DNA of 64,000 nucleotides from Saprospiraceae bacterium (GCA_020627705.1 JAHDGJ010000005.1:92741-156740), one strand, 5' to 3'; positions 24,900 to 34,212 are shown, counted from the first letter of the stretch. Translations and numbers: made by a program. The notes: generated from the letters alone by a model not told the origin.

Positions 24900-25751
24900 A
24901 TGAGTAGCTATACATGGACACTTTTTTCTTTTTTTCTGGCCTTAGCCGCATGCAAAAAGCCTGAATCAAAAAAGCACATTGATACCTCTACAAAGTCTAC
25001 TGTAGAAATTCTTCAAGAATCCTTCGAATCGATCTTAAGCAATGCCCAAGCTGAAGGCTGCATTTTATTATACAATCCCTCTCAAAACATGTATTACAGC
25101 AACGATTATGAATGTTGCCGCAGAGGGACCCTGCCAGCTTCGACATTCAAAATCCCAAATTCGATGATACTTCTAGAGTCAGGGATTGTTGAAAATTTGA
25201 ATGAAATAATTCCTTGGGATGGCAAACCAAGAGCCTTCAAAAGTTGGGAAAAAGATTTAAGTTTTAAAGAAAGCTACCAAAAGTCTTGTCTACCCTGTTA
25301 TCAGAAATTAACCAGAAAATTAGGGCATCAAAAAATGAAAGACTATGTTGGAAAGTTAGATTACCCAGGTATGGAAATATCTGAAAGTACTTTTGACGAA
25401 TTTTGGATTAATGGCAATTCCAAAATCAACTTAATCCAACAAATTGATTTTCTTAGAAAAATTGCAAATCGAGAACTCCCAATATCCGCCCAAACACAGG
25501 AGCAATTGCTCGAAATGATGCAAATTGATAGTTTAAATGAGTATCCTATTTTTGGCAAAACTGGGTGGGCGTTCTCTGAAAATAAAAATGATAATATTGG
25601 TTGGTTTGTAGGATGGATACAACTGCCTCAAGAAAAGTGGTTTTTCGCTACACGCATTGAACCAAAAGATCAAATGCCTTTAAATAAGTTTCCTCAAGCA
25701 CGTGTCGCCATTTCTAAAATGGCTTTGACTGAAATGATGGGCAATCATTAA
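24900..25751 (+). CDS. Class D beta-lactamase-like lipoprotein with altered motifs
   Basis: A 283-aa protein of the serine beta-lactamase/penicillin-binding fold, class D (OXA/BlaR sensor) branch. It has a lipoprotein signal with lipobox LALAAC. The nucleophile motif STFK is intact at Ser81, as is the KTG triad at Lys220 followed by the IGWFVGWI segment. The second motif reads SCL instead of SxV, and the YGN-type element appears as YPG; the FWINGNSKI segment matches the usual FWL region. These changes make true carbapenem or penicillin hydrolysis uncertain. A sensor or peptidoglycan-modifying role is equally plausible. It starts 12 bp beyond the terminator stem of the previous gene. Confidence 0.8.
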   Translation: MSSYTWTLFSFFLALAACKKPESKKHIDTSTKSTVEILQESFESILSNAQAEGCILLYNPSQNMYYSNDYECCRRGTLPASTFKIPNSMILLESGIVENLNEIIPWDGKPRAFKSWEKDLSFKESYQKSCLPCYQKLTRKLGHQKMKDYVGKLDYPGMEISESTFDEFWINGNSKINLIQQIDFLRKIANRELPISAQTQEQLLEMMQIDSLNEYPIFGKTGWAFSENKNDNIGWFVGWIQLPQEKWFFATRIEPKDQMPLNKFPQARVAISKMALTEMMGNH

Positions 25752-25881
25752 TCGAATTCTTGAAAAAATATTTGAAGTTCATCATCGCCGACCCTCTTGT
25801 TCGGCAAGCGACATTCTACCATATTCATTTTTGAAATCAAAACAAAGTTTAAGTTAAATCTGTATCTCTATTAGCCCTTCT

Positions 25882-25889
25882 TATCTTTG
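25882..25889 (+). promoter_or_regulatory. -7 promoter motif (TATCTTTG) for the TonB-dependent receptor
   Basis: Exact TAnnTTTG match ending 12 nt before the receptor ATG at 25902. No convincing -33 TTG was found upstream. Confidence 0.5.
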
Positions 25890-25901
25890 AATTCGATTTA
25901 G

Positions 25902-28130
25902 ATGAATATGAAAACGCACGCTTTTATTTTAGTTTTTCTTTTGTTGCCTGTTTTAAATTTTAGCCAGAAAGTTTCTGGTAATGTTACAAATAAAGAAGGC
26001 AGTCCGTTAGATCAAGTAGAAATTTATAACGCGAACTTTAGCACACATACCTACTCAGACCTATCAGGCCGCTATGAGTTATCCAATATGGCAATCGGCG
26101 ATACCATCATATTTTCACATTTAGGTTATTCCAATGATTCTTTGATCGTCCGTTCTTTAGAGGACGAGCTAAACATAGTATTAACAGCCGAATCGCTAAA
26201 CATTGAACAAATAGTAATTGCTTCAAGTGAAAATCCATTGAGTGTCATTTCTGATATTGATGTTCAAATCAAACCGGTCAACTCTGCTCAAGAGGTCCTT
26301 CGCAAGGTCCCTGGTCTTTTTATTGGGCAACACGCTGGAGGAGGCAAAGCTGAGCAAATATTTTTGCGTGGTTTTGACATTGATCATGGCACTGACATTT
26401 CGATTTCTGTAGATGGCTTACCAGTCAATATGGTCTCCCATGCACATGGTCAAGGCTATGCTGATTTACACTTTCTGATACCAGAAACAATTTACAAAAT
26501 CGATTTTGGCAAAGGTGCCTATTATAAAAATGTAGGGAATTTCAATACTGCTGGATATGTAAACTTTGAAACTAGAAAAAAGCTTGAGAACAATACCCTC
26601 AAACTAGAGGCCGGTCAATTTAATACCCGTAGACTCATGGGTATGTTTAAGCTTTTGGATCATGCTAATCATCATGCCTATTTGGCCTCTGAGTATATCG
26701 TATCGGATGGCCCCTTTGAAAGCTCTCAGGATTTTTCAAGAAATAATTTCTTTTTGAAATATGCCTATCAACCAAGTGCCACTGATTACTTAGAACTTAG
26801 TACATCCTATTTTACAAGCACATGGGACGCTTCTGGGCAAATCCCTCAACGAGCGGTAGATCAAGGTTTGATCACACGATTCGGAGCAATTGACGATACC
26901 GAGGGTGGCAATACATCAAGAACCAATGTATCCTTGAAATACCACAGAACATTTGATGATTTATCTACCCTACGAAATTTGATCTATTTGAGTTTATATG
27001 ACTTTGAATTGTTTTCAAATTTTACCTTTTACTTAGAAGACCCAATAAATGGAGATCAAATAAGGCAAGTTGAAGACCGAAGATTTTTTGGATTACAAAG
27101 CGAATACAATAGGATTTTCAGCTTAGCAGATTTTCAAGGAAATTTTTCTACAGGAATAACTTTAAGATCCGACCAAGTAGAAAACAACGAATTGTCTTCG
27201 ACCCTAAATAGAACCATTACCTTAAATCAAATCCAATTTGGAGATGTAATTGAAACAAATTTTGGTGCATTTATTGGGTCCTCTCTCGAAATTGGAAGAT
27301 GGTACTTTACTCCTTCGATACGTTATGATGTCTTTCGATTTGGATACCAAGATTTGTTATCCTCCACTTCAAATTCACAAGAAACCACCAAAGGCATTAT
27401 CAGCCCGAAACTAAGCGTAAACTACAGGGCAAACAACAGCCTGCAATTTTATGCCAAAGCAGGAAAAGGGTTCCATTCAAATGACAGCCGCGTTGTCTTA
27501 GACCAATCTAGTCAAAAAATTCTTCCTGCATCCTTAGGATATGATGTAGGTATCCTTTGGAAACCAGTACCTAACACCGTCATAAACTTGGCTGCTTGGT
27601 ATCTTTTTCTTGAACAAGAATTTGTTTATGTTGGCGATGCTGGAATTGTAGAGCCCAGCGGAAAAACCAGGCGACGTGGACTTGACCTCAGCGGCAGATA
27701 TCAACCCTTGGATTGGCTTTATCTTGACTTGGACGCCACCTGGTCAAACGCTATGGGCCTCAATGACCAAGAAGAGTATGTAGACTTTATTCCTTTAGCA
27801 CCCAATTTTACTTGTACCAGCGGTCTCAACATAAAACTTAACTCAGGTTTATTTGGAAACCTTAGTTTTCGACATTTAGGTGACCGCCCGGCCAACAAGG
27901 ACAACAGTATTGTCGCTCAAGGATATAGCATTACCGATTTATCCATGGGCTATAATTGGAATAAATTAAGTTTGAGTTTTCAAATTCAAAATCTCTTTGA
28001 CACCGAATGGAATGAAACTCAATTTGCCACAGAATCAAGATTGGCAAATGAATTGGAGCCGGTAGAAGAAATACACTTTACTCCGGGAACGCCATTTTTC
28101 ATTAAGGCAATCGCACAGTATAATTTTTAA
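25902..28130 (+). CDS. TonB-dependent outer-membrane receptor with carboxypeptidase-like N-domain
   Basis: A 742-aa outer-membrane beta-barrel transporter powered by TonB. A signal peptide (about 1-20) is followed by a carboxypeptidase-regulatory-like domain (about 22-95, GNVTNKEGSPLDQVEIYN), the plug domain (about 105-215, VLRKVPGLFIGQHAGG and IFLRGFDIDHGTDISI) and a 22-strand-type barrel that ends in a terminal phenylalanine. The plug contains a histidine-containing stretch (VSHAHGQGYADLHF) that might contact a metal or metal complex. No SusD-like gene is adjacent, so this is not a polysaccharide-utilisation pair. The substrate is unknown. Confidence 0.93.
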   Translation: MNMKTHAFILVFLLLPVLNFSQKVSGNVTNKEGSPLDQVEIYNANFSTHTYSDLSGRYELSNMAIGDTIIFSHLGYSNDSLIVRSLEDELNIVLTAESLNIEQIVIASSENPLSVISDIDVQIKPVNSAQEVLRKVPGLFIGQHAGGGKAEQIFLRGFDIDHGTDISISVDGLPVNMVSHAHGQGYADLHFLIPETIYKIDFGKGAYYKNVGNFNTAGYVNFETRKKLENNTLKLEAGQFNTRRLMGMFKLLDHANHHAYLASEYIVSDGPFESSQDFSRNNFFLKYAYQPSATDYLELSTSYFTSTWDASGQIPQRAVDQGLITRFGAIDDTEGGNTSRTNVSLKYHRTFDDLSTLRNLIYLSLYDFELFSNFTFYLEDPINGDQIRQVEDRRFFGLQSEYNRIFSLADFQGNFSTGITLRSDQVENNELSSTLNRTITLNQIQFGDVIETNFGAFIGSSLEIGRWYFTPSIRYDVFRFGYQDLLSSTSNSQETTKGIISPKLSVNYRANNSLQFYAKAGKGFHSNDSRVVLDQSSQKILPASLGYDVGILWKPVPNTVINLAAWYLFLEQEFVYVGDAGIVEPSGKTRRRGLDLSGRYQPLDWLYLDLDATWSNAMGLNDQEEYVDFIPLAPNFTCTSGLNIKLNSGLFGNLSFRHLGDRPANKDNSIVAQGYSITDLSMGYNWNKLSLSFQIQNLFDTEWNETQFATESRLANELEPVEEIHFTPGTPFFIKAIAQYNF

Positions 28131-28138
28131 TTCCCAGC

Positions 28139-28804
28139 ATGCAAATAGAAGAGTCTGGCCACTTAAATGAAGTTTACCTGAAGTCTACTTTTTTTTATGA
28201 CTTAGAGCATGCTTCGATTCAACATTGGCTTGAAGAATTGAAGCACACAACTATGTCTAAACAGTCTCTTGCAATTGCCCTTTATAACATGGTTCGCGAT
28301 GGATGGAGATACAATCCATACCGCATTAGTTTAAAGTCTGAACATTTTAAAGCCAGTTATATTTTAGAAAAATCAGAGGGCAATTGCGTTGAAAAATCGA
28401 TTCTATTGATTGCTGCATTTAGAGCAGTTGGAATCCCCGCACGAATCCATCTTGGGAAGGTAAAAAATCATATCGCTGTAGAAAAACTTACCGAAAGATT
28501 TGGCACCAACGAACTTACACCCCATGGAATGGTCAATGCATATATCAATGGCTCATGGTTAAAAATGTCTCCCGCATTTAATGCTTCTCTTTGTACGATG
28601 TTTGATGTAGAACCTCTGGAGTTTGACGGAATTAATGATTCGTATTTACAACAATACAACAGTAAAGGAACAAAATTTATGGAATACATAGAGGATTATG
28701 GACATTTCGAAGATGTCCCTTTGGACTTTATGAAAGAAAATTTAAGGTTGCACTACCCTCAAATTTTTGATATGACCGATTCAAAAGAAGTATTTATCTT
28801 TTAA
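28139..28804 (+). CDS. Transglutaminase-like domain protein
   Basis: A 221-aa cytoplasmic-looking protein without a signal peptide. The transglutaminase core shows the catalytic cysteine in EGNCVEKSILLIAAFRAVGI (Cys83) and the histidine in PHGMVNAYING (His129). The third position, normally Asp, is not clear and reads as a SPAFN segment. Family members include peptidases and amidases as well as cross-linkers. It starts 8 bp after the TonB receptor gene, so the two are co-transcribed; a shared pathway with the imported ligand is inference. Confidence 0.78.
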   Translation: MQIEESGHLNEVYLKSTFFYDLEHASIQHWLEELKHTTMSKQSLAIALYNMVRDGWRYNPYRISLKSEHFKASYILEKSEGNCVEKSILLIAAFRAVGIPARIHLGKVKNHIAVEKLTERFGTNELTPHGMVNAYINGSWLKMSPAFNASLCTMFDVEPLEFDGINDSYLQQYNSKGTKFMEYIEDYGHFEDVPLDFMKENLRLHYPQIFDMTDSKEVFIF

Positions 28805-28823
28805 GTATTCGTATGTAGATTTT

Positions 28824-31187
28824 TCATTCTAAGCTTAGGTGATATTTACTGTTTTCTATAATTTTTTCTTTGCTCAACCAGTACGGAATCCATTCTCCTT
28901 TGTGCCAAGACTCTAATTGTGAGGTATAGTATGGATTAAAGATTCTCGAAGCACTCCCTCCTGATAATATGCCTATCATTTTTTCGTCATCAGACATATC
29001 CGCGACCATCCTAAAAGAACTAAACCAACTCACATCAAAATTTCGTTCGGTAGTTTTATTGAAACCACCCCTGTTTAATGTTTGCATAGAGCCCGACTTA
29101 GGATACGTTACAGCGCCTAACCATTTACTTCCAAAACCACTTGGGCGAATAGGACTAACAAAGCGAACCTTATTTAATTTTCCCCAAGCCCAGGAATCTG
29201 AATCCACACCAAGTCTTTCGCTTAAAAAACCCTCTGTAAGGTTCGCAGCTTCAATGATAAGTTGGGGAAGATTTTCTTTTTCTTTGGTGTTAATCTTATC
29301 TATAAACGGATGCCCCTCAGTAATCATCTGATCAACTCGCTGATTCCAATAATATACATTGGACCAATACATATCTTCAAGATCATCTGGCAGTTCGTCG
29401 TTTAATATTAAGTAAACGAGCTCATTGTACATCACGTTATACACTGAAGCTCCAACCTCCTGTGCTGCATCATCAAAATTCCAATTAGAAAGGATTTTAA
29501 AAATTCTCTCAGTATCCTCTTTATCCTTTAAAGCATCAAGAAAGATCGGAACCAATTTTTCTGCCTGTTTGTTTTTTACGTCCAAAATCAAAGACTTAAA
29601 ATCATCGACTGATTTTTTGCTTTCGTCATTTAATTCCTCTGTAATTCGGGCATAGCGGTAATATGGCGAAAAATGATTTGAATAGAAAAAAGGATAATCA
29701 TCAGGACGTGTATCATGATTGGCCGTGCCCAACCATTGCTTCTCAGGATTGATCAAATGAGGCAACTGATCTTTTGGAATAAACCCCATCCAGTCTTCTC
29801 CGTTTTCTGGATGCTTTGGCAAATCTCCTGAAGCTGAATTTCTTATGGGTACCAAACCCGTAGCTTGATGCGCAATATTACCATCGACATCTGCCATCAC
29901 ATAATTGAAGTACATGTTGTCCATATAGTCGAGATTGTCTTTAAACTCAAACACATTTTTGGACTCTAATAATCGATCAAAGCCTAAACTTTTGCTTTTG
30001 CTTTCGGCTATAGCCCAGCGCAAACTTAGAGCATCACCAGACATCACATTAAATTGCGGGAAATCCGAAATTATAGGGCCTCGATGAGTAGAACGAATGG
30101 TCAGTTCTACATCTTCGCCATCTTTACAAACAATCGTTTCTTTTCTGATCTCTAGTTCTTTCCAGTTATCAGATTCAAAATCAAAATATTGGTCGCCTTT
30201 TATATTTTCAAAAAACAGATCTTGGCTGTCGCCATAGGCATTGGTGACTCCAAAAGAAACGAATTCGTTTCTACCGGACAACAAACCAGGAATGCCCGGT
30301 GTGGCGATGCCGACTGCACTAAACTCTGGGCAGTGCAATCCGATAGGATAAAATGTACCCGGGAGCATTCTAGCATCCACATGAGGATCGTTGCAAAGTA
30401 TAGGTTTATCAGAAGTTGATTTCGATCCAGAAACAGCCCAATTGTTTGATCCAAATTCTGGATACGGAATCAAAGGTTTCGCGGGTTGTATATATCCCAG
30501 GGCCTTTTCTTCTGTATTACTTCGCTCGATTAAATTACTTTCAAAATCCAAATCGGTTTGACGATCAAGATTAATAGACAATGGAATCAGTGCAGATGCA
30601 TGTTTTGATTTTGTAGCTAGATTTAAGCTCAAAATTTCATCCATCATATTTTGGCTATGGAAAAAGCCAATAAATTTTGTCACGGCAACAATTTCTTGTG
30701 GGCGTAGTTGCTTTGGTTTTATACCAACCAGACTAAGTTCTAGCGGGAATTCATTTTCTCCTACTTTGAGATATTCATTAAATCCCTCGCAGTACCACTC
30801 CAATACACTTTTGGCCTCCGGATCAAGGTATTCAAAACTCTCATCCGCCATTTTTCGAAGATTTAAAACCCTCATCTGGACATCCGATCCAATCATTGAT
30901 TCTCCCACCAAGCTAGCAGCTTCTCCTTTGATCAATGCTCGATAAAATTCTATCTGAAACAATCGATCCTGTGCTAGAACAAATCCTTGTCCTCTATATA
31001 GATCTGCTTTGCTTTGCGCTGAAACATAAGCAATGCCATATTCATCACGGTGGATTTGAATGGGTGCATCGTTGACCGAAATTTGGAATGTTCCCTCTTG
31101 TTTGAAATTATTAGCGTTGGTAAGCCATATGTATCCAATCAAAACTAGGATACATAAAAACACTAAAACGTAAAGTATTTTTTTCAC
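28824..31187 (-). CDS. Penicillin acylase family N-terminal nucleophile hydrolase
   Basis: A 787-aa exported or membrane-anchored Ntn-hydrolase (N-terminal hydrophobic segment about residues 4-23). The alpha-chain part covers about 25-245 and includes DEYGIAYVSAQSKADLYRGQ. The predicted autocleavage site precedes Ser247 in FGSNNWAVSG, which becomes the N-terminal nucleophile of the beta chain; NDPH and the TNAYGDSQD region follow. Family members cleave penicillins, acyl-homoserine lactones or other amides; the substrate cannot be told here. The gene is last in an operon after the DoxX-like gene (9-bp gap). Confidence 0.92.
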   Translation of the reverse strand: MKKILYVLVFLCILVLIGYIWLTNANNFKQEGTFQISVNDAPIQIHRDEYGIAYVSAQSKADLYRGQGFVLAQDRLFQIEFYRALIKGEAASLVGESMIGSDVQMRVLNLRKMADESFEYLDPEAKSVLEWYCEGFNEYLKVGENEFPLELSLVGIKPKQLRPQEIVAVTKFIGFFHSQNMMDEILSLNLATKSKHASALIPLSINLDRQTDLDFESNLIERSNTEEKALGYIQPAKPLIPYPEFGSNNWAVSGSKSTSDKPILCNDPHVDARMLPGTFYPIGLHCPEFSAVGIATPGIPGLLSGRNEFVSFGVTNAYGDSQDLFFENIKGDQYFDFESDNWKELEIRKETIVCKDGEDVELTIRSTHRGPIISDFPQFNVMSGDALSLRWAIAESKSKSLGFDRLLESKNVFEFKDNLDYMDNMYFNYVMADVDGNIAHQATGLVPIRNSASGDLPKHPENGEDWMGFIPKDQLPHLINPEKQWLGTANHDTRPDDYPFFYSNHFSPYYRYARITEELNDESKKSVDDFKSLILDVKNKQAEKLVPIFLDALKDKEDTERIFKILSNWNFDDAAQEVGASVYNVMYNELVYLILNDELPDDLEDMYWSNVYYWNQRVDQMITEGHPFIDKINTKEKENLPQLIIEAANLTEGFLSERLGVDSDSWAWGKLNKVRFVSPIRPSGFGSKWLGAVTYPKSGSMQTLNRGGFNKTTERNFDVSWFSSFRMVADMSDDEKMIGILSGGSASRIFNPYYTSQLESWHKGEWIPYWLSKEKIIENSKYHLSLE

Positions 31188-31196
31188 GAAAGTGAC

Positions 31197-31571
31197 CTAA
31201 GCGTTATTGAAGGAGATTAGCTCATTTCCTCTGATCCAACTGATGATCCATAACGCTACCAAAAAAACAGAAGGTCCTATGATACTCTGATGTGCAACAT
31301 CGGCGTGCGCCATGTGAAACATAATCGCTCCACCAAAAAAGGCACTTAATAAAACTGTACCTAACTTATACGTCTTAGGAATTAAGAAAAGAATAATGGA
31401 AATCAATTCACCAGCGCCAATAATCTTCATCCATGATTCTATATGCGTAGCACCCATCTCGGCAAAACCTTCTGAGCCCCCAAATAATTTGCCAATGGTC
31501 CCCATCATCAAAAATGCGGATAAACCTATTGCCAAAGCATAACCAATGTTCGTACGAGTTAAATATTTCAT
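31197..31571 (-). CDS. DoxX-like family membrane protein
   Basis: A 124-aa protein with four predicted membrane helices, of the DoxX-like family (IGYALAIGLSAFLMMGTIGK, then MKIIGAGELISIILFLIP). The function is not established. It lies 9 bp after cca and 9 bp before the penicillin acylase gene, so all three are probably transcribed together. It is clearly different in sequence from the DoxX protein at 13449-13865. Confidence 0.75.
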   Translation of the reverse strand: MKYLTRTNIGYALAIGLSAFLMMGTIGKLFGGSEGFAEMGATHIESWMKIIGAGELISIILFLIPKTYKLGTVLLSAFFGGAIMFHMAHADVAHQSIIGPSVFLVALWIISWIRGNELISFNNA

Positions 31572-31580
31572 GTTGTTGTT

Positions 31581-33020
31581 TTATAATTTCTCTACTTTTT
31601 CCAGTCCCATTTCTTGCCCTAATTTAAGCATTAATTCGAAGGCCTGTTCGTAACTGTTACCAATCACTCCATCAAGAATACTTTCTCGGATCCCATTTTT
31701 TATGTCGCCGACCACTCTAGAAGGCTTCAGATCGAAAGTTTGCATGATCAATTCTCCACTAATTGGAGGCTGCCAATTTCGCAGCTGATCTTTTTCTTCA
31801 ACTTCTATTAGCTTTTGTTCTACAATCGAATAATTTGAAAGATACCTTGCTACTTTCCTTTCATTCTTAGAGGTTATATCTGCCTTGCACAAGACCATTA
31901 AATCATCAATATCGTCTCCAGCATCAAAAAGCAATCTTCGAATAGCAGAATCTGATATATTTTCTTTGGTCAACGAAATAGGCCTTAGATGCAAGCGTAC
32001 CAATTTTTGAACGTATTTCATCTTATGATCCAGGGGTAATCGTAATCTTTTAAAGATTCTTCCTGTCACGATAGCTCCTACGGCATCATGGCCATGAAAA
32101 GTCCATCCAGCCTTTGCATCAAATCGCTTTGTAGCAGGTTTGGCAATATCATGAAAAACTGCAGCCCATCTCAACCACAAATTATTACTGACCTTAGCAA
32201 CATTATCCAATACTTCCAAGGTGTGATAAAAATTATCCTTATGCCCTATTCCTTTGCGCACCTCTACCCCATGAAGCTTTACCATCTCAGGAAGAATCAA
32301 ATGCAATAAGCCGGTATCAAACATATGTTTGAACCCAATGGATGGAACAGGACTGGCGACAATCTTATTTAGTTCGGCAGTGATCCTCTCCTTAGAAATT
32401 ATTGATATTCGGTTTCGATATTTAGCCAAGGCTTCCAACGTATCGGGATGAATTTTAAAATCCAATTGTGTGGCAAAACGGATCGCACGCATCATGCGCA
32501 GTGGATCGTCAGAAAACGTCTTCTCTGGGTCAAGTGGAGTTTTGATTAATTTTTTCTCTAGATGCAAGAGTCCATTAAAAGGATCAATGATTTCGCCGTA
32601 ATTTTCTTCATTAAGGCTAACAGCTAAGGCATTGATCGTAAAATCTCTTCGGTTTTGATCATCTTCCAAACTCCCATTCTCCACAATCGGCTTTCTCGAA
32701 TCTGTGCGGTAAGATTCCTTTCGAGCACCAACAAACTCTATTTCTATATCCTTGTGGCGGAGCATTGCTGTCCCAAAGCGGCTGTAAAAGGTAACTCTAG
32801 GGTTTGGTCGTAACTTGCTTGCAAAATGCTTTGCGAGTTTAATACCACTTCCGATACAAACGATATCTAAATCCTTGGAAGGTCGATTAAGCAAGCGGTC
32901 TCTCACATACCCTCCCACAACAAAAGAAGGATATCCTAATTCTTCTGCAGAAGATTTAATGAGTTCAAATATTTTTCGTTCGTAGGGTTCTATTCGGAAA
33001 AGCATCTCATTAATTTTCAA
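31581..33020 (-). CDS. cca: CCA-adding tRNA nucleotidyltransferase with HD domain
   Basis: A 479-aa class II nucleotidyltransferase that adds or repairs the 3'-CCA end of tRNAs. The N-terminal head shows GGYVRDRLLNR, the metal-binding DLDIV, the RRDFTINALA segment and DPLRMMRAIRFA. A C-terminal HD domain (about residues 260-380) contains WAAVFHDIAKPATKRF. Annotation as poly(A) polymerase is a common alternative, but CCA addition is more likely for the single such enzyme in Bacteroidota. Its start overlaps the dusB stop by 4 bp, linking two tRNA-maturation genes. Confidence 0.93.
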   Translation of the reverse strand: MKINEMLFRIEPYERKIFELIKSSAEELGYPSFVVGGYVRDRLLNRPSKDLDIVCIGSGIKLAKHFASKLRPNPRVTFYSRFGTAMLRHKDIEIEFVGARKESYRTDSRKPIVENGSLEDDQNRRDFTINALAVSLNEENYGEIIDPFNGLLHLEKKLIKTPLDPEKTFSDDPLRMMRAIRFATQLDFKIHPDTLEALAKYRNRISIISKERITAELNKIVASPVPSIGFKHMFDTGLLHLILPEMVKLHGVEVRKGIGHKDNFYHTLEVLDNVAKVSNNLWLRWAAVFHDIAKPATKRFDAKAGWTFHGHDAVGAIVTGRIFKRLRLPLDHKMKYVQKLVRLHLRPISLTKENISDSAIRRLLFDAGDDIDDLMVLCKADITSKNERKVARYLSNYSIVEQKLIEVEEKDQLRNWQPPISGELIMQTFDLKPSRVVGDIKNGIRESILDGVIGNSYEQAFELMLKLGQEMGLEKVEKL

Positions 33021-34009
33021 GCAAAAACATAGGAACCGTATTTTTCTTCGATCTCATCCAACAAATTGACCAAGTGCTTAGGGTCATGAGAAGTAACCAA
33101 TTCCATACGAATAGGCTTTAGATTTGGTAGGCCCCTAAAATATTGGCTGTAATGTCTCCGCATTTCGAGTACTCCCAATTTTTCACCTTTCCATTCGATG
33201 CCTTTCAGTAAATGTCTTTTACAAATCGCTACTTTCTCTGAAACACCTGGCGGGGGCAAAATTTCGCCAGTAGCAAAATAGTGTTTGATTTGTTTAAAAA
33301 TCCATGGGTTACCTATACTCGCTCGGCCAATCATTATGCCATCAACACCATACTTGTTTCGGTATTCTAATGCTTTTTGTGGAGAATCAATGTCTCCATT
33401 TCCAAAAATTGGAATATGTATGCGTGGATTATTTTTGATACGAGCAATTTCGGTCCAGTCTGCTTCTCCTTTATACATTTGTTTGCGCGTACGCCCATGA
33501 ATACTTAGTGCTTTAATCCCGACGTCTTGCAATCTTTCGGCAACCTCGTAGATTTTGATGGTTTCTTGATTCCAGCCCAACCTGGTTTTGACCGTGACCG
33601 GAAGAGAGGTGCTTTCTACAATGGCCTTGGTTAGTTCGACCATCCGAGGAATGTCCTGTAAAATACCTGCGCCTGCCATTTTGCATGTCACTTTTTTAAC
33701 TGGACACCCATAGTTAATATCGAGTACTTCGGGTTTTGCTTCTTCCACTATTTCAGCCGCTCGGCGCATTGATTCTATATTAGAACCAAAAATTTGTATT
33801 CCTACCGGTCGTTCGCCTGGGTATATGTCCATTTTTTGCACACTCTTAGCAGCATCTCGAATAAGCCCTTCTACAGATATAAATTCTGTATACATCATAT
33901 CGCACCCTTGCTCCTTACACAGGGCTCGAAAAGGCGGATCACTTACGTCCTCCATTGGAGCAAGCAATAATGGAAATTCGCCTAATTCTACATCACCAAT
34001 TTTGACCAT
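33017..34009 (-). CDS. dusB: tRNA-dihydrouridine synthase DusB
   Basis: A 330-aa FMN-dependent enzyme that reduces specific uridines in tRNA. Family landmarks are LLLAPMEDVSDPPFRAL, EVLDINYGCPVKKVTCKMAG with the catalytic cysteine in NYGCPV, KTRLGW, SIHGRTRKQMYKGEADW and GIMIGRASIGNPW. It heads a dusB-cca-DoxX-penicillin acylase operon. A consensus -7 motif ends 4 nt before the start codon, suggesting a nearly leaderless transcript. Confidence 0.94.
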   Translation of the reverse strand: MVKIGDVELGEFPLLLAPMEDVSDPPFRALCKEQGCDMMYTEFISVEGLIRDAAKSVQKMDIYPGERPVGIQIFGSNIESMRRAAEIVEEAKPEVLDINYGCPVKKVTCKMAGAGILQDIPRMVELTKAIVESTSLPVTVKTRLGWNQETIKIYEVAERLQDVGIKALSIHGRTRKQMYKGEADWTEIARIKNNPRIHIPIFGNGDIDSPQKALEYRNKYGVDGIMIGRASIGNPWIFKQIKHYFATGEILPPPGVSEKVAICKRHLLKGIEWKGEKLGVLEMRRHYSQYFRGLPNLKPIRMELVTSHDPKHLVNLLDEIEEKYGSYVFA

Positions 34010-34013
34010 AATG

Positions 34014-34021
34014 CAAAAGTA
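34014..34021 (-). promoter_or_regulatory. -7 motif (TACTTTTG) abutting the dusB start
   Basis: Exact TAnnTTTG match on the minus strand, separated from the dusB ATG by only CATT. The -33 part is not evident. It has the same geometry as the motif at the ion channel gene. Confidence 0.5.
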
Positions 34022-34131
34022 GAGTAAAGGGATGAAAATTGATAAGGAATGAATGATAAACGTATATACCCTTCAGGGTTCGAAGCTTAGGAATTGATTG
34101 GGGAAAAATGCACCAGGGATAGCAGTGGTTT

Positions 34132-34194
34132 CCCGCAGTGAAAACTGCGGGATATGAACGAATAGCCCGGCTCGTCCGCCTATGGCGAGACGAG
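34132..34194. repeat. REP-like structured intergenic element
   Basis: Two GC-rich hairpins lie between nhaB and dusB in AT-richer surroundings. The first is a perfect 8-bp stem closed by a GAAA tetraloop (34132-34139, 34144-34151). The second pairs ctcgtc-cgcc with ggcg-a-gacgag (34171-34194), with a single bulged A. From memory, similar sequences (a GATAGCAGTGG segment followed by hairpins and a GAACG-ATAGCCCG segment) recur between genes in many Bacteroidota; this could not be checked here. The element may be a terminator, an RNA-processing site or a mobile palindromic repeat. Confidence 0.6.
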
Positions 34195-34212
34195 GGTGCC
34201 CAAAAATTGATC

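Noticed and set aside
25787-25805. Short hairpin (gccga/tcggc) after the beta-lactamase-like gene
   Set aside because: The stem is only 5 bp with a 9-nt loop and no T-tract, too weak to call a terminator.
24900-31187. Beta-lactamase-like and penicillin acylase genes as one antibiotic-resistance cluster
   Set aside because: They lie on opposite strands in different operons, and the beta-lactamase-like protein has altered motifs; no joint function is supported.
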